Shown piece by piece: positions 35,001 through 47,689 of a DNA stretch of 64,000 nucleotides; position 1 is the first letter of the stretch; every line of letters starts with the position of its first letter. A program made the translations under genes and the position numbers. The notes below the pieces were generated by a model. It searched no databases. It saw nothing but the letters and a program-made list of their open reading frames with translations, and was not told the origin of the DNA. This DNA comes from Cydia pomonella (Eukaryota; Arthropoda; Insecta; Lepidoptera; Tortricidae), in the NCBI RefSeq assembly GCF_033807575.1, contig NC_084721.1, positions 9,858,001-9,922,000 on the forward strand, written 5' to 3'.

Positions 35001-35977
35001 AACCAGAGTAGGTAGGTAATGATTCACTAATGATACGTAGGTAGTTGTAGTATACTATAGGCTCTAGTATTCTAGTATGTTTTGCTTTGAATGTTATTCT
35101 TATTAGTGAAATATATGTAGTATAATTAGTGTTTATCTATAGAACGGCTTCAAGATTTTTAATTCCAGTTTCATTATCTGAGCTTAGCTGCTGAGGAAGA
35201 TTACAAAACTGTGTAAATACATTTTAAATTGAGTTTGTAATAAGATCCTTATCCTCCCTAACGAGATTTTTTTTATTTTAAATTTTAAAGAGTCTAGATA
35301 ACAGCGAATATATACTCTTTTTTTTGTTTCAAAGCTATTCCTTTTCAATAAAATACTGCGTAATCTTATGTTTATTAAGCACACGGGGTTTAAGATAAGT
35401 CTCTTTATCTGGGATTCCCTTCAAAACGGAAGGCTAAACTGGAAGACGGAAGCATTAAATCTTACAAGAAATGCCAACGTGAAACTGTCAGTACCCGGGA
35501 TGTTTGTCTCTGGTCATTAACCGGACACCAACTAGTGTCTTATCAGTGGCACCGCGCTGACGGCCTTATCAGTCCCGACCAGGATAATAGGAATACCTTT
35601 ATTGTTGCAGTTGTCTTTGTTAAATCTGTTGATAGTAATAGAATGGAACATGTATCTCTGGAGCTATTTAATTGTAAAAGAACGTGCAGAATACCGAACT
35701 GTTGATACCAATTTTTCCTACTCCTCTACTGTTATCTGTCATTTATGCATTCATTAATACGAATATAAGAACATACATAAAAGGTTTCAAGAAAAGTCTA
35801 TATTGTCTATTCCTCATAAAAGCTCTTGTGCTTTTAATCGCTATAATGTTACTGCGATTAATGGCTACCAACCTAACAAAACCAAAACGAATACAGTTTT
35901 AAACTAAGTGCATTGCTGCCAACTTACAAAATATTCATTTGGTTGCATAGTAAAAATAATTACTTCATAAGTCAGAA
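32016..35977. other. No gene recognised
   Basis: About 4 kb with scattered short open frames and no recognisable domains. Frames at 33118-33387 and 33147-33374 overlap on opposite strands without family signals. A GC-richer patch lies at 33890-34030 and another at 35490-35590. No clear repeats. Confidence 0.45.
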
Positions 35978-36080
35978 ACACGCATGTGACACCCGTAATA
36001 TAGCAACACCCACAGACTACGAAGACCGCTTAGCGTTGCTTGTTAGTCTCCGTAGGCTACGGTGGCCAAAATTGAGAAAA
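35978..36080. repeat. Probable dispersed repeat fragment
   Basis: CGCATGTGACACCCGTAATA, ACAGACTACGAAGACCGCTT and GTCTCCGTAGGCTACGGTGG recall a widespread lepidopteran repeat. Identification is from memory and no second copy is in this window. Confidence 0.35.
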
Positions 36081-36117
36081 AACTATCCAAAAATTTAATT
36101 TAGCAAATAGCAAGTAC

Positions 36118-36220
36118 CAGGGCCTCGTGAGTTACGAGGTGTCGCTGACCGGCCGGCCGCGGCCCGGGGCAGGCTGGGCGCGTAACAAGGTATGCTCGCG
36201 CGCAATGTAACTCACGCCAC
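36118..36220. repeat. GC-rich inverted-repeat segment
   Basis: CGTGAGTTAC at 36125-36134 and GTAACTCACG at 36207-36216 bracket a very GC-rich core (GACCGGCCGGCCGCGGCCCG). Possible MITE. Confidence 0.4.
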
Positions 36221-36670
36221 TCGCCTTTTTTGACCCTTCTTATACAACTGTTCCATAAAATACTATTATCGTACACAGATAAATTTAATTGACAACATTT
36301 CATTTTCGAGTGCTACCTACTTATTATTGTATGCATTACGCGTCTGTCGCACGTTAAAAAAAAACCCTAAGGTCCAATAAGAAGTCGTCGTTATCGACAA
36401 CCGACATGGTGCCTTCTGCCGGAAAAGATCTGAAATATGTTTGGCTTTTTCTTAACAAAATTCAGAAGATCTATTTCAAATTTTCGTTTCGAAACCCAGA
36501 TTATTAAATTTTCGGTGATCTTGGCACAATTTCCAAACTTTATCCAACTGCGTTTGACTTCAACAAACTGCGACAGTTGCCGTCACTATCAGGAAGGTAT
36601 TCCAATTAACAGGATGCCGTCCACTGAACTTCTTTATTCCGTTTCTCAAAACAAATTTTCGAGTAGTAGG

Positions 36671-36797
36671 TACAGTCAGCGTCAAATACTTCGTAGCAGT
36701 CAAAGTGGCCAAATAGTTCGGTACACCATACTAAATATATGGTGTACAGAACTATTTGGCTACTTTGACTGCTACGAAGTATTTCACGCTGACTGTA
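36671..36797. mobile_element. Mariner-type hairpin MITE (CAGTCAGCGTCAAATAC)
   Basis: Element 36673-36795 is a near-perfect palindrome (CAGTCAGCGTCAAATACTTC ... GAAGTATTTCACGCTGACTG) with TA on both sides. It sits inside the open frame 36437-36811, which it creates in part. Confidence 0.85.
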
Positions 36798-39300
36798 CTA
36801 AAGTTCAATAAGAAGGAATAAAGCCGTTACGATTTTATTTCTTGGTAAGCCTCCCACCCACCGCATTGCGTTACTGCGTTAGCCGAAAGCAATAATATTT
36901 GACCTGTATCATTGTTGTAACTATAAAAGTACTCGTACATTAACATTCTTCGTTCACGCCATACATGTATGTTTACATTTGACGGCGTGTCCTGCTGAAG
37001 CTATAACGCTCAGTTGGTGCCGGCTTTGGATAGAAGTGATAACTCGTTTTCCGCCCTAGTCGAATGAAATATATTGTAATCCCAACCTACCTATTAAAAT
37101 AATCTTCCTGTTTCATTTTACGTTCTTTCCTTTATATGGTAATTTTATTGGCACATGTCCACACTACATTATATTTATAGAAATAAATGTGGGATATAAC
37201 GGGAAAAACTTCGCTAGGTATCTCATATTATTTCTGTTTTTCCCTAACTGCTTTATTTTTTATTAACATCCGATATGTATAACTATAATTTACTCTTTAC
37301 CTACTTATAGTACTAAAGCAATACTGTGTTCTAAATTATATATTTAAAATATTCTAAATATATTCTAAATTTAAAATAGGCAACAACTAGTTCCGCAACA
37401 TTTTGCAACAAAACCAATTCGTTTCCTACTGAAAAGGTACTTTTCATCTGTATCATTATAATAACAAATTACATTCTTATCGATTTACATGTATTACGGC
37501 GTAAATATTTACTTTCTCGAAGCGATGACCCAAAAATTGTTCGGCACTTAAGACTAAACAATGAAACCAGAAGGGTAATAAAGAGTAAGCACGTGGTCAG
37601 GTCGTTGGCCCCATGGCCAAAACCCCCCGCTGGCCCGCACGTGCGTTTGTTTAACTGTTTGCTCGAAAAAATTAGATCCCTGGTAATAGGTATGGGAATT
37701 ATGGGGAAAATAGGTCAGTGCGTTGAGAGATCTTATTTTGAATCTTATGATCTACACAATACGATATCATCAAGACATTTGTAGCAAAGGTTTACGTACG
37801 CGCTCGTTATATGTACTTTTCTGCTCGTGGAAACGACAGTTATTAATAAAGAGATTTAGCTAATTTACAATTCGTTGCAAGTGTCACTTAGAAAATTACA
37901 GAATGTTATTCAAATCCAATAACCTCCTCCTTTTTTTACTCCTAATTTTGATTACCTACATTAAAACAATTCGACCAAATTGTACCTACTTGTTTATGCT
38001 TGCTTATTCTTCTGACATGTGATATTGTTACTGGATTTATCATATGACTGAAATGTAGGACCAAGACAAGTCGCTGAAACAATTGACCATTATGTTGCAC
38101 CTTTAAGCGACATGTATTTTGTTTCGCCTCCTTGATGTAACGGTCCAAAGCTAGCATGGGTGAGGAGCTGAGGAGAAATAAAAACGAAAGTGATACCCTT
38201 TAGTATTTTCACAATACAATGACGTTGTTGCAAATGCATTTTCGACAAACATGTAATAAAACATGTAAAACTTGAATTTACACACATTTGGCCAGTTTTT
38301 CTGTAGTTACAAGTTACAACACCAGTTACACAATATTAAAAAACCTCTTAATCAAGTCAACACTTAAATCAGACATTTAGCAGTGACCCTAAAGTCATTG
38401 CAATACAACACGAGTCACGTAAACAAAAGCGCTTGAACCATGTTAGCTGAAGGGTCCTCTGATCGAAGTAAACAGGGCTGCCCTTCCAACTGCTATCTAT
38501 GAAGAGCGTTCACCGTAAACTATTAATAAGATCTCCGATTACGAACAGTTTTATCGGCTGCCGGTGTCACTGTTCTACTGGTTTGCTTGAATGAATGCTA
38601 CTCTTGCTGGGTGAGCAAAGGAATACAGAGCCAGGCCGAGTGTCCGAAGCAGGGCCTTTTGTCCGCCCTGTGTTTGCCCCCATCCACTCGCAATCAACTC
38701 GGAAAATACCATTTTGCCTCATTTATTTAAAAGCTTGCTTGTGATACAACAAAGACATTTTCACCGACTTGGATTTCCAACTAATAAAATAGTTACAGTA
38801 TAATAAGAGTTATCTTGTCATATCCATCTTTACTCTTGTTAATCAATTATCATGTAATTAATTATATGAAATGTTGACCCTTTGACTTTCCGTGCCACCA
38901 GTTGATTGAATATTTATAAGACATGATATACAATTATACATTGTCGATATCCGTTTAATAACAGTTTCAACTAAAATTACTCATGCGGGGGTAATTGCGT
39001 AAACTGTTGACTCAATGTAATTAAGCTTGTTTTTGCTTACGGCGATCGGGTATCAAACGAACCGCCTCTACGCTTTTCCATGGTTACAGTAACCGCATGT
39101 TATACGATGACTTTCCTCGCATTAGATCGCAATCGTAACCTTAGATTGTTTACTGCACATTTTAGTGTCGAACTATGGAGGCCAACTCTAACTTTTTAAC
39201 AGGACTCAAGCCTAATACCTAACCTACTTTAAATGTGTTAATTTGCTACAGTTAATTTTACGAAAGTCTTTCTTGATTTGGCCATAGGTGATACTACTTT
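36798..39300. other. No gene recognised
   Basis: AT-rich with GC patches (GTTGGCCCCATGGCC near 37610; GCCAGGCCGAGTGTCC near 38630). Short open frames lack domains. Confidence 0.45.
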
Positions 39301-39307
39301 TCTGGAT

Positions 39308-39382
39308 TACTTATGCTATCAATCCTTATGCTATCAATCCTTATGCAATCAATGCTTACAATCGACCTTATCAATGCTTATG
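39308..39382 (+). repeat. Minisatellite, about 14-bp unit (CTTATGCTATCAAT)
   Basis: CTTATGCTATCAAT occurs as about five degenerate head-to-tail units. It translates as a repetitive YAINPYAINP string that should not be taken for protein. Confidence 0.75.
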
Positions 39383-39723
39383 CTCTCCACACAAACAAGT
39401 AAATAATCATGACAAGTGCAACTACATAAAACGTGTAGTCTGTCTCCTAGCTTTGAAACAGGTTCAAGTTAAATCCTAGAACGTAATTTATGGACTTGTA
39501 AATAAATGTACGGCATGGTCAAAATAGCGTGTTGTTGCAGACGCACTTCAAAGTTACGAATGGTTTTTAGGCTTACGATGCGATGGCAGATTTGTAGTAG
39601 ACACGCTAAGCCCCACCTTCTTGGGATTGATTCACGAGCACTATGGTACTCGACACTAGGAGCATTTGTACGAGTATGGAACAAAAATGTTAAGCTGGTC
39701 ATTAGCTATTTCTACATTAAGTG

Positions 39724-41638
39724 TAGTGATGGGTAGGACATCAATTTAAAATGAGTTTGTATGAGTACCTCATTCTCTAAAATGAGGTGTTACAATGTCT
39801 TACTTCAAATGAGGAGAGGTACTAGCACTTTTGCAGCATCGACTATTCCATCAACTCCAACGGCAGCAAACCATATTTAATGTAAATAAATATTTAGGCA
39901 TTGCTAAACTTCCTTTTAAATATTTACTTGGAGTGCAATTCTGGAGGTTTAAAACAGGACTTTAACAGCAGAAGACATACATTTAAGAATCAAACTAAGG
40001 AGTTAAAGTACATACATCCTATTGCAACTTAATTTGATGCTTTTATGAAACTTGTTCTAATTTAGCAGTTTATTATTTTTATTGTTAGATTGTTCAGTAT
40101 CAATTCTTGCTACTTGATATCATTTTAAGTTTAACATTCATATATTGAAATAAATACTAACCATAAACTACCAAACAAACAATTAACAAACTAAGGAGAA
40201 CAAATCCAATATTTTTTGTACCATTATTATATAGAAATTACTAACTTACCACCTCATAATTTATCAGTAATAATATCATTGTAATATGATAACAAACGAA
40301 AGCCTCAATAACGTTCGCGCGGTAATGCCACCGGCGTGTAATATACACTTGATTTTTGTATGCAAAAGACACAAAGAAAGACCCACAGGTATATTTTATC
40401 GCGAAAACAATGTTATTATATTGTTATTTTGGTATAATTATAAGAATGGTCACTGATCACTATTTATAAAACACAACTAAAGATTACGAACAACTTTTTC
40501 GAGTTTCTCGTACTACAAATATGTCAAAATCATAAATGATCGAAATACTATACGAAGCACGTTAACAAAAAGTATTACAAATTCAAATCGTTAAAATGTA
40601 CATGTTTATTTCACCTATACAAATTATATTTACTTTTTTATTAATAAACTAATGTAAAATATCATATTTTGTGTACGCCACTATATTATATTTCAATAAT
40701 TTAAATAATATTTTGGTCTCTTAAACGATAACTGTTAACTAAGCAAGCTTCGTAAATGCCCAGTGAGACTTGGTTGGCATTTCAATCGCTTATCAAGTAA
40801 CCATTTCACTGTCCAGTCTAATTGATTCAGATTATACATGACACCAGCAATATGAGTCTTGAGGTCAGGTTATACTGGTATGCGCGTTAGTACAATAATA
40901 GCTAACAAATATGGAGGCCTACCGCGAACCACGAAGTTTTGCTTTGCTGTCGCACTTACGTATGAAATTACAAGTGCGACAGAGAGAAAAAACTTTCTTC
41001 GGTAGGTTCTTTGATGACTTAGATTTTTCGCTTTTGACAAGTAACTTAGCAATGCTAGGATCAAAATGGCGTAATATGTATGTAAGCTTGCGGACTCTTA
41101 CGCTTGTTTTCTTTCGTGTTTCATTTTTAACGTATTTTCGATGAGGTGTTATTGAAGCACGGCGCGTGTCTGTCTCACTCCCTCTTTCGGTAAATCTAAT
41201 TCATTGTTTCATTTTGAAAGGATTTTTGAGGGGATGTCACAGTGAGGCGAGTGAATGGTACAAACACAACGCATTTCTCGGTGGACCTTTTGTCCTTGCA
41301 ATAAGGTTTGTAGTTGGGCAGTTGATAGTGTGAGCGATGAATGCGATGACGTCAATGACTCATTTCTTCATTTGAATGTCGGCGAGCACCGAGCGCCTCG
41401 CGACTCTCTTGCGAGTTGTGAGGAACGCGAGTGAGTTTGAAAGGCTGAGAGTTTTTTTTTTTAAATTTGAAGTGTTTGAATGGTTTGAGTGGTAAGAGCT
41501 GTGTGTGATGCGCGCGAGTAAATGAGTAAAATTAATTGAGGAGTGATGTATGACATTTATGCGGTGTGAAGTTCTGCGACAATTTAACTAAATGAGTGGT
41601 ACAAATGAGGTGCCTCACGAGTGAGCAACTCAACACTA
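39724..41638. mobile_element. Non-autonomous hAT-type element, TSD ATTAAGTG
   Basis: Left end TAGTGATGGG and right end CTCAACACTA are inverted (8 of 10). ATTAAGTG is exactly duplicated at 39716-39723 and 41639-41646. Subterminal AAATGAG/TGAGGTG words recur at both ends. Internal DNA is non-coding and hosts a MITE-like unit at 40913-41013; no transposase domain seen. Confidence 0.75.
40913..41013. mobile_element. MITE related to the GGCCTACCGCGAA family
   Basis: GGAGGCCTACCGCGAACCAC on the left and TTCTTCGGTAGG on the right, with an inner hairpin GTCGCACTT/AAGTGCGAC. Nested in the hAT-type element. Confidence 0.65.
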
Positions 41639-41758
41639 ATTAAGTGGGTAATACTGAGTTTCTGGAATAAGCCATTTAGAGGTCACGCAATGAAAATGTT
41701 TATTTGTTGAAAATATAACTTATTGTTTATTTTTAGATACAATTTGTTTGGTGATGAA

Positions 41759-42317
41759 CAGGGGTCGTACAAAAAGTGCGGATGACGTCAAACCACTTAT
41801 AGGATGATTTCAAATAGTATTTTTGATTTTCATAAACAATTATCACTTATCATTTATCAACCTCTTTATTAAACGATATCGCCACTTGAAATGAGTAAGT
41901 ACGTTTTTGACTGACACATTGTCAATCAGATGAACAATAAATTGACTTCGTTATTGTTTAGCTATTGTATCTTCACGATTATATTTAGCTAAAATTTATA
42001 TTTACTAATGTACAATAAGAAAAAGCTCTAAAATGTCATCTTTACTCGAATATTGTGGCAATCCCACAGACTTGTTCTAACTAATTTCAAATAATTATAC
42101 CTTATGGTAACAAGTTTCGTGAAATTTATTTTATTCACTACATCACCCTACCACCTGTATTATTAATTCCATGGATTTATTTACGATTATTTTGTTACTT
42201 CATTAATACTACTTTGTTACTACATGTCACATGGAAGTTTAAATACAAACTCAAACATCATCCTGTGTGCAAGATTACGTCATTTTTACGTCATCCGCAC
42301 TTTTTGTCCGACCCCTG
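41759..42317. mobile_element. hAT-type MITE, TSD GTGATGAA
   Basis: Ends CAGGGGTCGTACAAAAAGTG (left) and CACTTTTTGTCCGACCCCTG (right). GTGATGAA is duplicated at 41751-41758 and 42318-42325. 559 bp, non-coding. Confidence 0.9.
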
Positions 42318-42325
42318 GTGATGAA

Positions 42326-42684
42326 TTGTATTTTAGGAATGCTATTTGAAAATTATATGCCAGGGATTATTAAAAAATTTAAGAATTCAGGAACTTTCAG
42401 TATGATCTAAGTATTCTACCTTTTTAATCAGTGTCAATTTTTACAACGTACACCGAACATCGAGCTGCAAAATGGCATGGACAATTAATGAATTCGTTCA
42501 TAAAGGCCACTTGCAATTTTGCGGCTTAGTGTACTATTGTTGCAGTTTAGTGACTTTAGTAACGTATGCAGGGTTTGCGAAATCCAAAATTAAAATTATA
42601 TGTAGAAGTTGCTTAGATATACATATAATGCTTTTTCGTAACTATGGTCTCCACGAAACCATAATAAACTTTCCTATATCCTAT
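42326..42684. other. No gene recognised
   Basis: AT-rich. The frame 42472-42690 runs into the SINE tail and shows no domain. Confidence 0.45.
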
Positions 42685-42956
42685 AAATAAAATAAATAAA
42701 TAAATATTATAGGACATTATTACACAAATTGACTAAGTCCCACAGTAAGCTCAATAAGGCTTGTGTTGAGGGTACTTAGACAACGATATATATAATATAT
42801 AAATATTTATAAATACTTAAATACATAGAAAACATCCATGACTCAGGAACAAATATCCATTGCTCATCACACGAATAAATGCCCTTACCAGGATTTGAAC
42901 CCGGGACCATCGGCTTCATAGGCAGGGTCACTACCCACTAGGCCAGACCGGTCGTC
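42685..42956 (-). mobile_element. tRNA-derived SINE, copy 1
   Basis: Minus strand: GACGACCGGTCTGGCC, box A GGCCTAGTGGGTAGTG, box B GGTTCAAATCC, then GCATTTATTCGTGTGATGAG, CATGGATGTTTTCTATG, and an ATTTATTTATTT tail. Second copy split at 50184-50213 and 54977-55166. Confidence 0.85.
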
Positions 42957-43554
42957 AAAACATCCTAGTAATGAAATGTTTACATTAATTTGGTTCTGAA
43001 TTACAATATCTTTGTGAATGTCCGATCAAATAACGGCAACGGTAGGTATGTCAATAATTTGCGATTGGTTCCTCCCCCTCACCGTCAATGGTTGAAAAAG
43101 CGGTCACTCTTGAAATACTTTTCTCGTATTTTTGAATACCTATACATAATTACGTGTTAAATATCAGTCCTAAAATTAAGTTTTGCCAATGTCTGGAACT
43201 GATTTTGAAGATGTCCTAACAAAAAGCACGATAAGATTAATAAGCTAATAGATAACATTAAATGTAACGTCAAATTGAAAGTATTTAAATTAATTAATTA
43301 AGTTATTCTTATTTTCAAAGTGCTCAAGCAGAGTTAGCAGAAACAACGAGGATCTCACGCTTATGAGTCGTGAAATTTAAGAACTTATAAAAGCAGGTGA
43401 CACAGGAAGTATGCAATAAGCATTTGACGCTTAGTGTGGTTTAGATAACGATACATCTTAAATATCCCACTTAAGTTATATGAATAAAACAATAACAAAT
43501 TATGTAGTTACCACTTAGCCAAGTAGTAGTATTGGTATATGTTTATATTGAAAT
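42957..43554. other. No gene recognised
   Basis: AT-rich, no repeats or coding frame seen. Confidence 0.45.
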
Positions 43555-43562
43555 GATGTTAC

Positions 43563-43901
43563 CAGAGCCAGTACATTTCATGCCGTTCACGCAAAAATGA
43601 CGTAGTGTAACATACAGGGAGTTGTTTTATAACACTACAAATTGAGATAACTAATCTATTGACGCGTAGAAAAATTAGCTCTTGATACGTAAAAGACACT
43701 GTAAAAAATCAAAAATATGTATTATTAAATAGGCTAGCAATATATTATTTAGTTGAGTGACAACAAGTTGAAAGTCAGTTGGAATCAGTTAACTAAAGAG
43801 GTTGATAAATGATGAATTATTACGAAAATACTATTTGGAATCACACTTTATGTAGCGTGACGTCATTTTTTCCGTCAACGGCATGACATGTACAGGCCCT
43901 G
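43563..43901. mobile_element. hAT-type MITE, TSD GATGTTAC
   Basis: Left CAGAGCCAGTACATTTCATG and right CATGACATGTACAGGCCCTG are inverted with mismatches. GATGTTAC is duplicated at 43555-43562 and 43902-43909. Inner words GTTGATAAATGATGA and AAATACTATTTGGAATCA resemble the left interior of 41759-42317, so the two are distant relatives. Confidence 0.85.
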
Positions 43902-43909
43902 GATGTTAC

Positions 43910-45444
43910 GCTTAAATAGTAAAGAGTATATGCAATGAAGTTCGCGTGACGATGTTCTATGCAAACGATATTCACATGCTCTGGTCCTAATCATGATAGC
44001 ATACATAGTATCTCGCTAGAGGCAAAAACATATTAGACACACAATTGTAAGCTCTACAACTTGGTAATAAGGTTATATTTCCGTACAATCGGTACCCACA
44101 AAAAGGAGCGGTTTTTCACACTTCCGCGCCTATCTGCGATATGTAGATATAACGGTTTTTTGTAGAACGCTTGTTAAGTTTTCTTTGTATGAATTGTTGT
44201 AATCGTCAATTATCTTGCACTAAAAAAGCTCCCAGTGCACGGAAACGTACTGTTTATTATTATTATTACGTGCCTGCATCAGAATTGTACCTACAGATGT
44301 TTACAGATTTAAAGTAATTCTGCTCTAAATTTCAATCAAATTTGAGAACATTGTTGGTTGTAAATACAAATTACAAACGACTTCCAATCGCGTCAAATGC
44401 CAGATGTAACAAAACGGGTTTTTGCATATGTAAGAAGTTTTTTTAAAATATACTATTGTGTATGTTTAAAATATCAGATTTGTAAGAATTCTTAATACAT
44501 GTCGCTTGCATATCGAGTAAGCAATTTAGCACTAAGTAAACTGTCGCTTACTTATTGGAAATATGCCGCCAGCTGTTAGCGATATTAAACGCAAATACAC
44601 TGCTCATTCATATACACGATTTATACACTCTACAAGTAATATATCCTTGTATGATAAACGTATGTACATTACATACCTATGTCGTACGGTACAACTTGGG
44701 AGTGATTTTAATTAACATTGACAGTAATAGGGCAAACAGTGTCAAGATTTATTAGCTTTATAACTTTGACGAAGTACTCTCACCATTGTTTCAGTCTTGC
44801 CAAAAGTTTCATAATACTAAATTAGACACACCACTCTCACTCTCATACATTAACTGAAATTTCCTTTATGATACATTTTATTTATGGGAATTAAGCGTTA
44901 TATTAAGCGTATATCGTTCTCTCGAAAACACACATGATGAACGTTTTGGGTTGTAAGCTGCAAAAATAATAATTCGAGTCCCTAAATGTGTTATTCTGAA
45001 AGTAGCGTATCTGCTATAGTATTACTCTGTGATCATGCTAATGACACTGGTAAATTATCCCGTGTTCGGAAATGTTCTTGTCGGCATTATCGTAAACAGG
45101 CCTCCTTGGTAAAGATCGCCTTGATTGCACGTTTTACGCTTAGACCATAGTCAATTTAGTGTTTTTTACATCAACGTTCGTGTTTGATTTTGATAACCAT
45201 TTACGAGACAGCGATTTCACGGTGAATTGCGATTACGGTGAACACGGCGTATAAATCACTTATGTGCTTGAATTTCGATCTACGTCGTAAATCAGAGCTT
45301 AATAACGACCTCGGGCTGCGTACAGAACCTAACATCTGCCTAATCCTCTTAAATTTGCATGAAGTCTACATTTTAACCTAAAAGAGTCCAGGCTCTCGTA
45401 TTAAACGGATTAAAGCGAGATGGCTCTGGGCATTTTCATTTTAA
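43910..45444. other. No gene recognised
   Basis: Unassigned AT-rich DNA; open frames are short and without domains. Confidence 0.45.
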
Positions 45445-45452
45445 GTTGTATG

Positions 45453-46749
45453 TAAGGTCCGACCGAGATCTCGGTCTCGGTCTCGGCATTCTCGGCCAAA
45501 AATCGGGCCGAGATTCTTGCCGAGACCGAGACTAGGCAGTTATCATTGGTGGATTTTGAATTTACCGCGCACGAGCGCCCATTTCTAAGCCACCCGTTGG
45601 TTGCTTCGCCCGCTTGGTGTGACGTTTTTGTGATTTTGATTGGTTTCGTACCCACATTTTAAGCCAATTACTTATTAAATACGGCGTTGGGATCGGATAG
45701 GCTCGGTTGCCAGTAATGACTTGTTCTTTTGTTCTTTTCGTTTTGTGGTTGTTGTTATTCCGGAAGAGTTAATAAATGAGTGTATATTGTTATTGACATG
45801 TAACTTAAATTAAGTCGATGTGGGTGTAAGATGACACTGGACTTTTTGATACTGAATATATTTTTGTTTACGGGAAAAGGTAAAGCAGTAGGTAAGTACA
45901 AAACAATACCGGTGGCGGATTACAGTTGTGGAATATTGGACATAATTTCATGCTAACTTTGCGGATGCTTCAATGCAATTTTGACGAAACTCACGGTGTG
46001 GTTTTTGAGACATAAGTTGATTTTCATTTAATATGGCTTAGCTTAGTAGCAGGTCCCTAACTGACCAGTTAAACGACGAGCATTGTCACAATTTAACGGA
46101 CCATAACGCTGAAAAATTACGTTTTTTGGGTAACAATATATAACTTTTTTAATTCTGATTATTGTTACTGTAGCTCTTTTTGTGCACATCCGTAGTAGAA
46201 AAACCGGCCAAGTGGCGGGCAATGCATAATGGAGGGCATACCTTCATACAATACAAAAAGCCAGACAAGCAAAGAGCGAATGTTCGTGGCACTTCCTTCA
46301 TTTTAATAAGAAGATATTCAAAATCATTTTCCTGAAAAAGTATTTATTACAGCTTAATTATTTACCTTACTAAGATGCGACTTATATTACATAATACACC
46401 TTCCATATATCGTTATAAAATATATCGTATAGTTTTCGAGTAAAATGGTTGTGACATACGGACAGACACAGACAGACGGCAATGGCGAAACTATAAGGGT
46501 TTTTGCCATTTTGGCTACGGAACCCTAAAAATACTATTTATTTTATAGCGCTACGAAGTGGCCATGAAAACTTTTTCTGATAAATCATCGAATTTCGACT
46601 ATTAAAACATTTTGATTGCAAAAATCGTGTTTTTTTTTTTCTTCTATTTTATAAATTCTCGGTCTCGGTCTCGGTCTCGGCCGAGAATACCATTGAATCT
46701 CGGTCTCGTTCTCGGCCGAGACAGAAAAAGCGTTCTCGGTCGGACCTTA
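45453..46749. mobile_element. hAT-type element with CTCGGTCTCGG subterminal repeats, TSD GTTGTATG
   Basis: Ends TAAGGTCCGACCGAGA and TCTCGGTCGGACCTTA are near-perfectly inverted. GTTGTATG is duplicated at 45445-45452 and 46750-46757. Both ends carry multiple CTCGGTCTCGG units in both orientations, possible transposase sites. Contains a nested repeat at 46204-46531; no transposase. Confidence 0.88.
46204..46531 (+). mobile_element. Nested copy of the GGCCAAGTG...ACGGAACCCTAAAA repeat
   Basis: Head CCGGCCAAGTGGCGGGC and tail GACAGACGGCAATGGCGAAA, CTATAAGGG, GGCTACGGAACCCTAAAA. A short internally deleted copy inserted in the hAT-type element. Confidence 0.7.
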
Positions 46750-46757
46750 GTTGTATG

Positions 46758-47689
46758 CATGAATACGCCTTAGCGCCCCACTTAAGTTTGTATCTGTTTA
46801 TTCTAATTGTTCAGTTGCGACAAAACGTAAACAATTACTCGTCAATAATCCAACTGACAAAAATCTATAAATAAATGGGAAAACTTAAACTCCATATAAA
46901 AGCCCGTCGGCAGCCCATATGCTTTTGCCCTTCATACAGAATCATCCGTTATTCGCTAAATTAACTTTTCTTTACTATCCTGGTCTAAAATATGGCGGTA
47001 TTTGCCCAACCGATAAATGCCTCCATCTTTGTTAAGCTAAGTAAAGATTTAAAAAAGCTAAGAACCAAATACTACTCCTACAAAATTGAGACTAATTACA
47101 TCAGTCCGATAATCATTACGTACATCGTCAGTCCGATAAAAATCCTACCATCGATAAAGCTTTTATTTTCCTAGCTCGTATTAACTACTGATAAACATGT
47201 ACAGTATCATTGTACATCATCCGTCTTTGTACGTTATCCAAAACGGCTGGAAACCTCGTTAATCCGCAGTATGCATTGTTCCGCTGAAGGCGCCTTATCT
47301 ATTTCCAAAATATTTAGTCTCCAGCTCCGTTCAGCTCCTTATATAACTTGATCCCTAAACTCGTAACAACTGTGCACAATTAGAAGTCAGACTTATGCTG
47401 GTCTGTCGATGTTTTGAACAACAGTCCAGTCTGTATCGAACCGGGACCAACGGAAATTGCTCATTGCGCACACACTTTTTAATAGTTTTTAATGACCATT
47501 TCCTTAATGAAAGCTTAATGGGCGAATATGGTATGTGAATTATGCGATAATATGGGGAAGTTTAAATATTTAGGTACGGTGCATAGTGCAGCAGTCCAGC
47601 AGTTATGGTTTCCCTATTATAAATCATACTTTTGTTTGTTTTCCTGCTAGTCCAAGAATTCTATGCACCTACACTATACACTAGATCCT
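46758..47689. other. No gene recognised
   Basis: AT-rich. CATCAGTCCGATAATCATTACGTACATCGTCAGTCCGATAA near 47100 contains a small duplication (CGTCAGTCCGATAA). Nothing else. Confidence 0.4.

Noticed and set aside
36437..36811. 124-codon frame
   Set aside because: Its last third is the hairpin MITE at 36673-36795; no domain in the rest.
39288..39479. Repetitive YAINP protein
   Set aside because: Translation of a 14-bp minisatellite.
45410..45655. Minus-strand frame with repeated TETEIS-like wording
   Set aside because: Arises from CTCGGTCTCGG repeats at the transposon end.
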